31,137 bases of DNA from JAVVEZ01 sp032250895 (lineage in GTDB: Bacteria; Pseudomonadota; Gammaproteobacteria; Pseudomonadales; Pseudohongiellaceae). Shown here one piece after another: positions 31,067 through 31,137 of the stretch (the stretch's first letter is position 1; each line of letters begins with the position of its first letter). The stretch lies in NCBI GenBank assembly GCA_032250895.1, contig JAVVEZ010000039.1:1-31137 (forward strand). The letters run 5' to 3'. Position numbers and translations under genes: made by a program. The notes beneath the pieces are model-generated. The model did not search any database. It had not been told where the DNA came from and saw nothing but the letters and a program-made list of their open reading frames with translations.

Positions 31067-31137
31067 TGCCAAAGATAGGTTTCTTGTAACTATTCAGCAC
31101 CTCTCGCTTCTTCATCCATCAATTTTTGAATAAACGG
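31067..31137 (-). promoter_or_regulatory. Probable CRISPR leader (partial)
   Basis: No further repeat occurs in the 71 bases after the last perfect repeat, although one would be due at 31101. The stretch is AT-richer than the array (for example ATCAATTTTTGAATAAA). Array orientation, intact repeats at this end and the decayed repeat at the other end all place the leader here. The window stops before any cas gene on this side can be seen. Confidence 0.55.

Overview
The window looks like a chromosomal segment of a moderately GC-rich gammaproteobacterium. That placement is inferred from the gene mix: a Na+-pumping OadGAB decarboxylase, UppP, CorA, Ktr-type K+ uptake, a PcaF-like thiolase and a DUF1592 lipoprotein. 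No rRNA or tRNA gene was seen. Most of it is dense, operon-like metabolic and membrane sequence. The last 2.5 kb is a patch of broken genes ending in a CRISPR array.

Layout. 7-4044 (+): aldehyde dehydrogenase, single-chain 3-oxoacid CoA-transferase and PcaF-like thiolase, a likely terminal module of aromatic or organic-acid breakdown. 4165-6929 (+): a tight four-gene cluster of GTP cyclohydrolase II, a RibD reductase-domain protein without a deaminase domain, a BchC-like MDR oxidoreductase and a 6-pyruvoyl-tetrahydropterin-synthase homologue with Glu in place of the catalytic Cys. It meets, stop codon on stop codon, an opposing pair (6926-9105, -) of a flippase-like membrane protein and a CDP-alcohol phosphatidyltransferase. 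The cluster mixes riboflavin-type and pterin-type steps and is the best candidate here for an uncharacterised pathway.

9415-13195 (-): a GMC dehydrogenase operon made of a Tat-exported gluconate-dehydrogenase-subunit-3-like protein, the FAD subunit, a small monoheme cytochrome c and a beta-propeller protein. 13298-14182 (-): a six-TM K+ channel with a C-terminal zinc ribbon. 14222-14390: a MITE-like element. 14572-15807 (+): two secreted proteins. 15851-19282 (-): CorA, a Ca2+/Na+ antiporter, UppP and a DUF2845 protein. 19420-22711 (-): oadG-oadA-oadB. 23041-25554 (-): a large DUF1592-type heme lipoprotein. 25833-28699 (+): a zinc-ribbon methyltransferase and ktrA-ktrB.

28719-31137 is the accessory end. 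It holds a 5'-truncated patatin gene, a frameshifted Cas4 fragment resembling the Cas4 half of Cas4-Cas1 fusions, an AT-rich membrane ORF, a solitary type I-E-like repeat and a PIN-toxin fragment that has lost its first catalytic Asp. The toxin fragment runs without a gap into a truncated repeat of a four-spacer type I-C-like array. A 16-base motif, GGAGCCTGTCGGACTC, recurs between genes at seven sites, once as an inverted pair inside the oad operon and once as the end of the MITE-like element.
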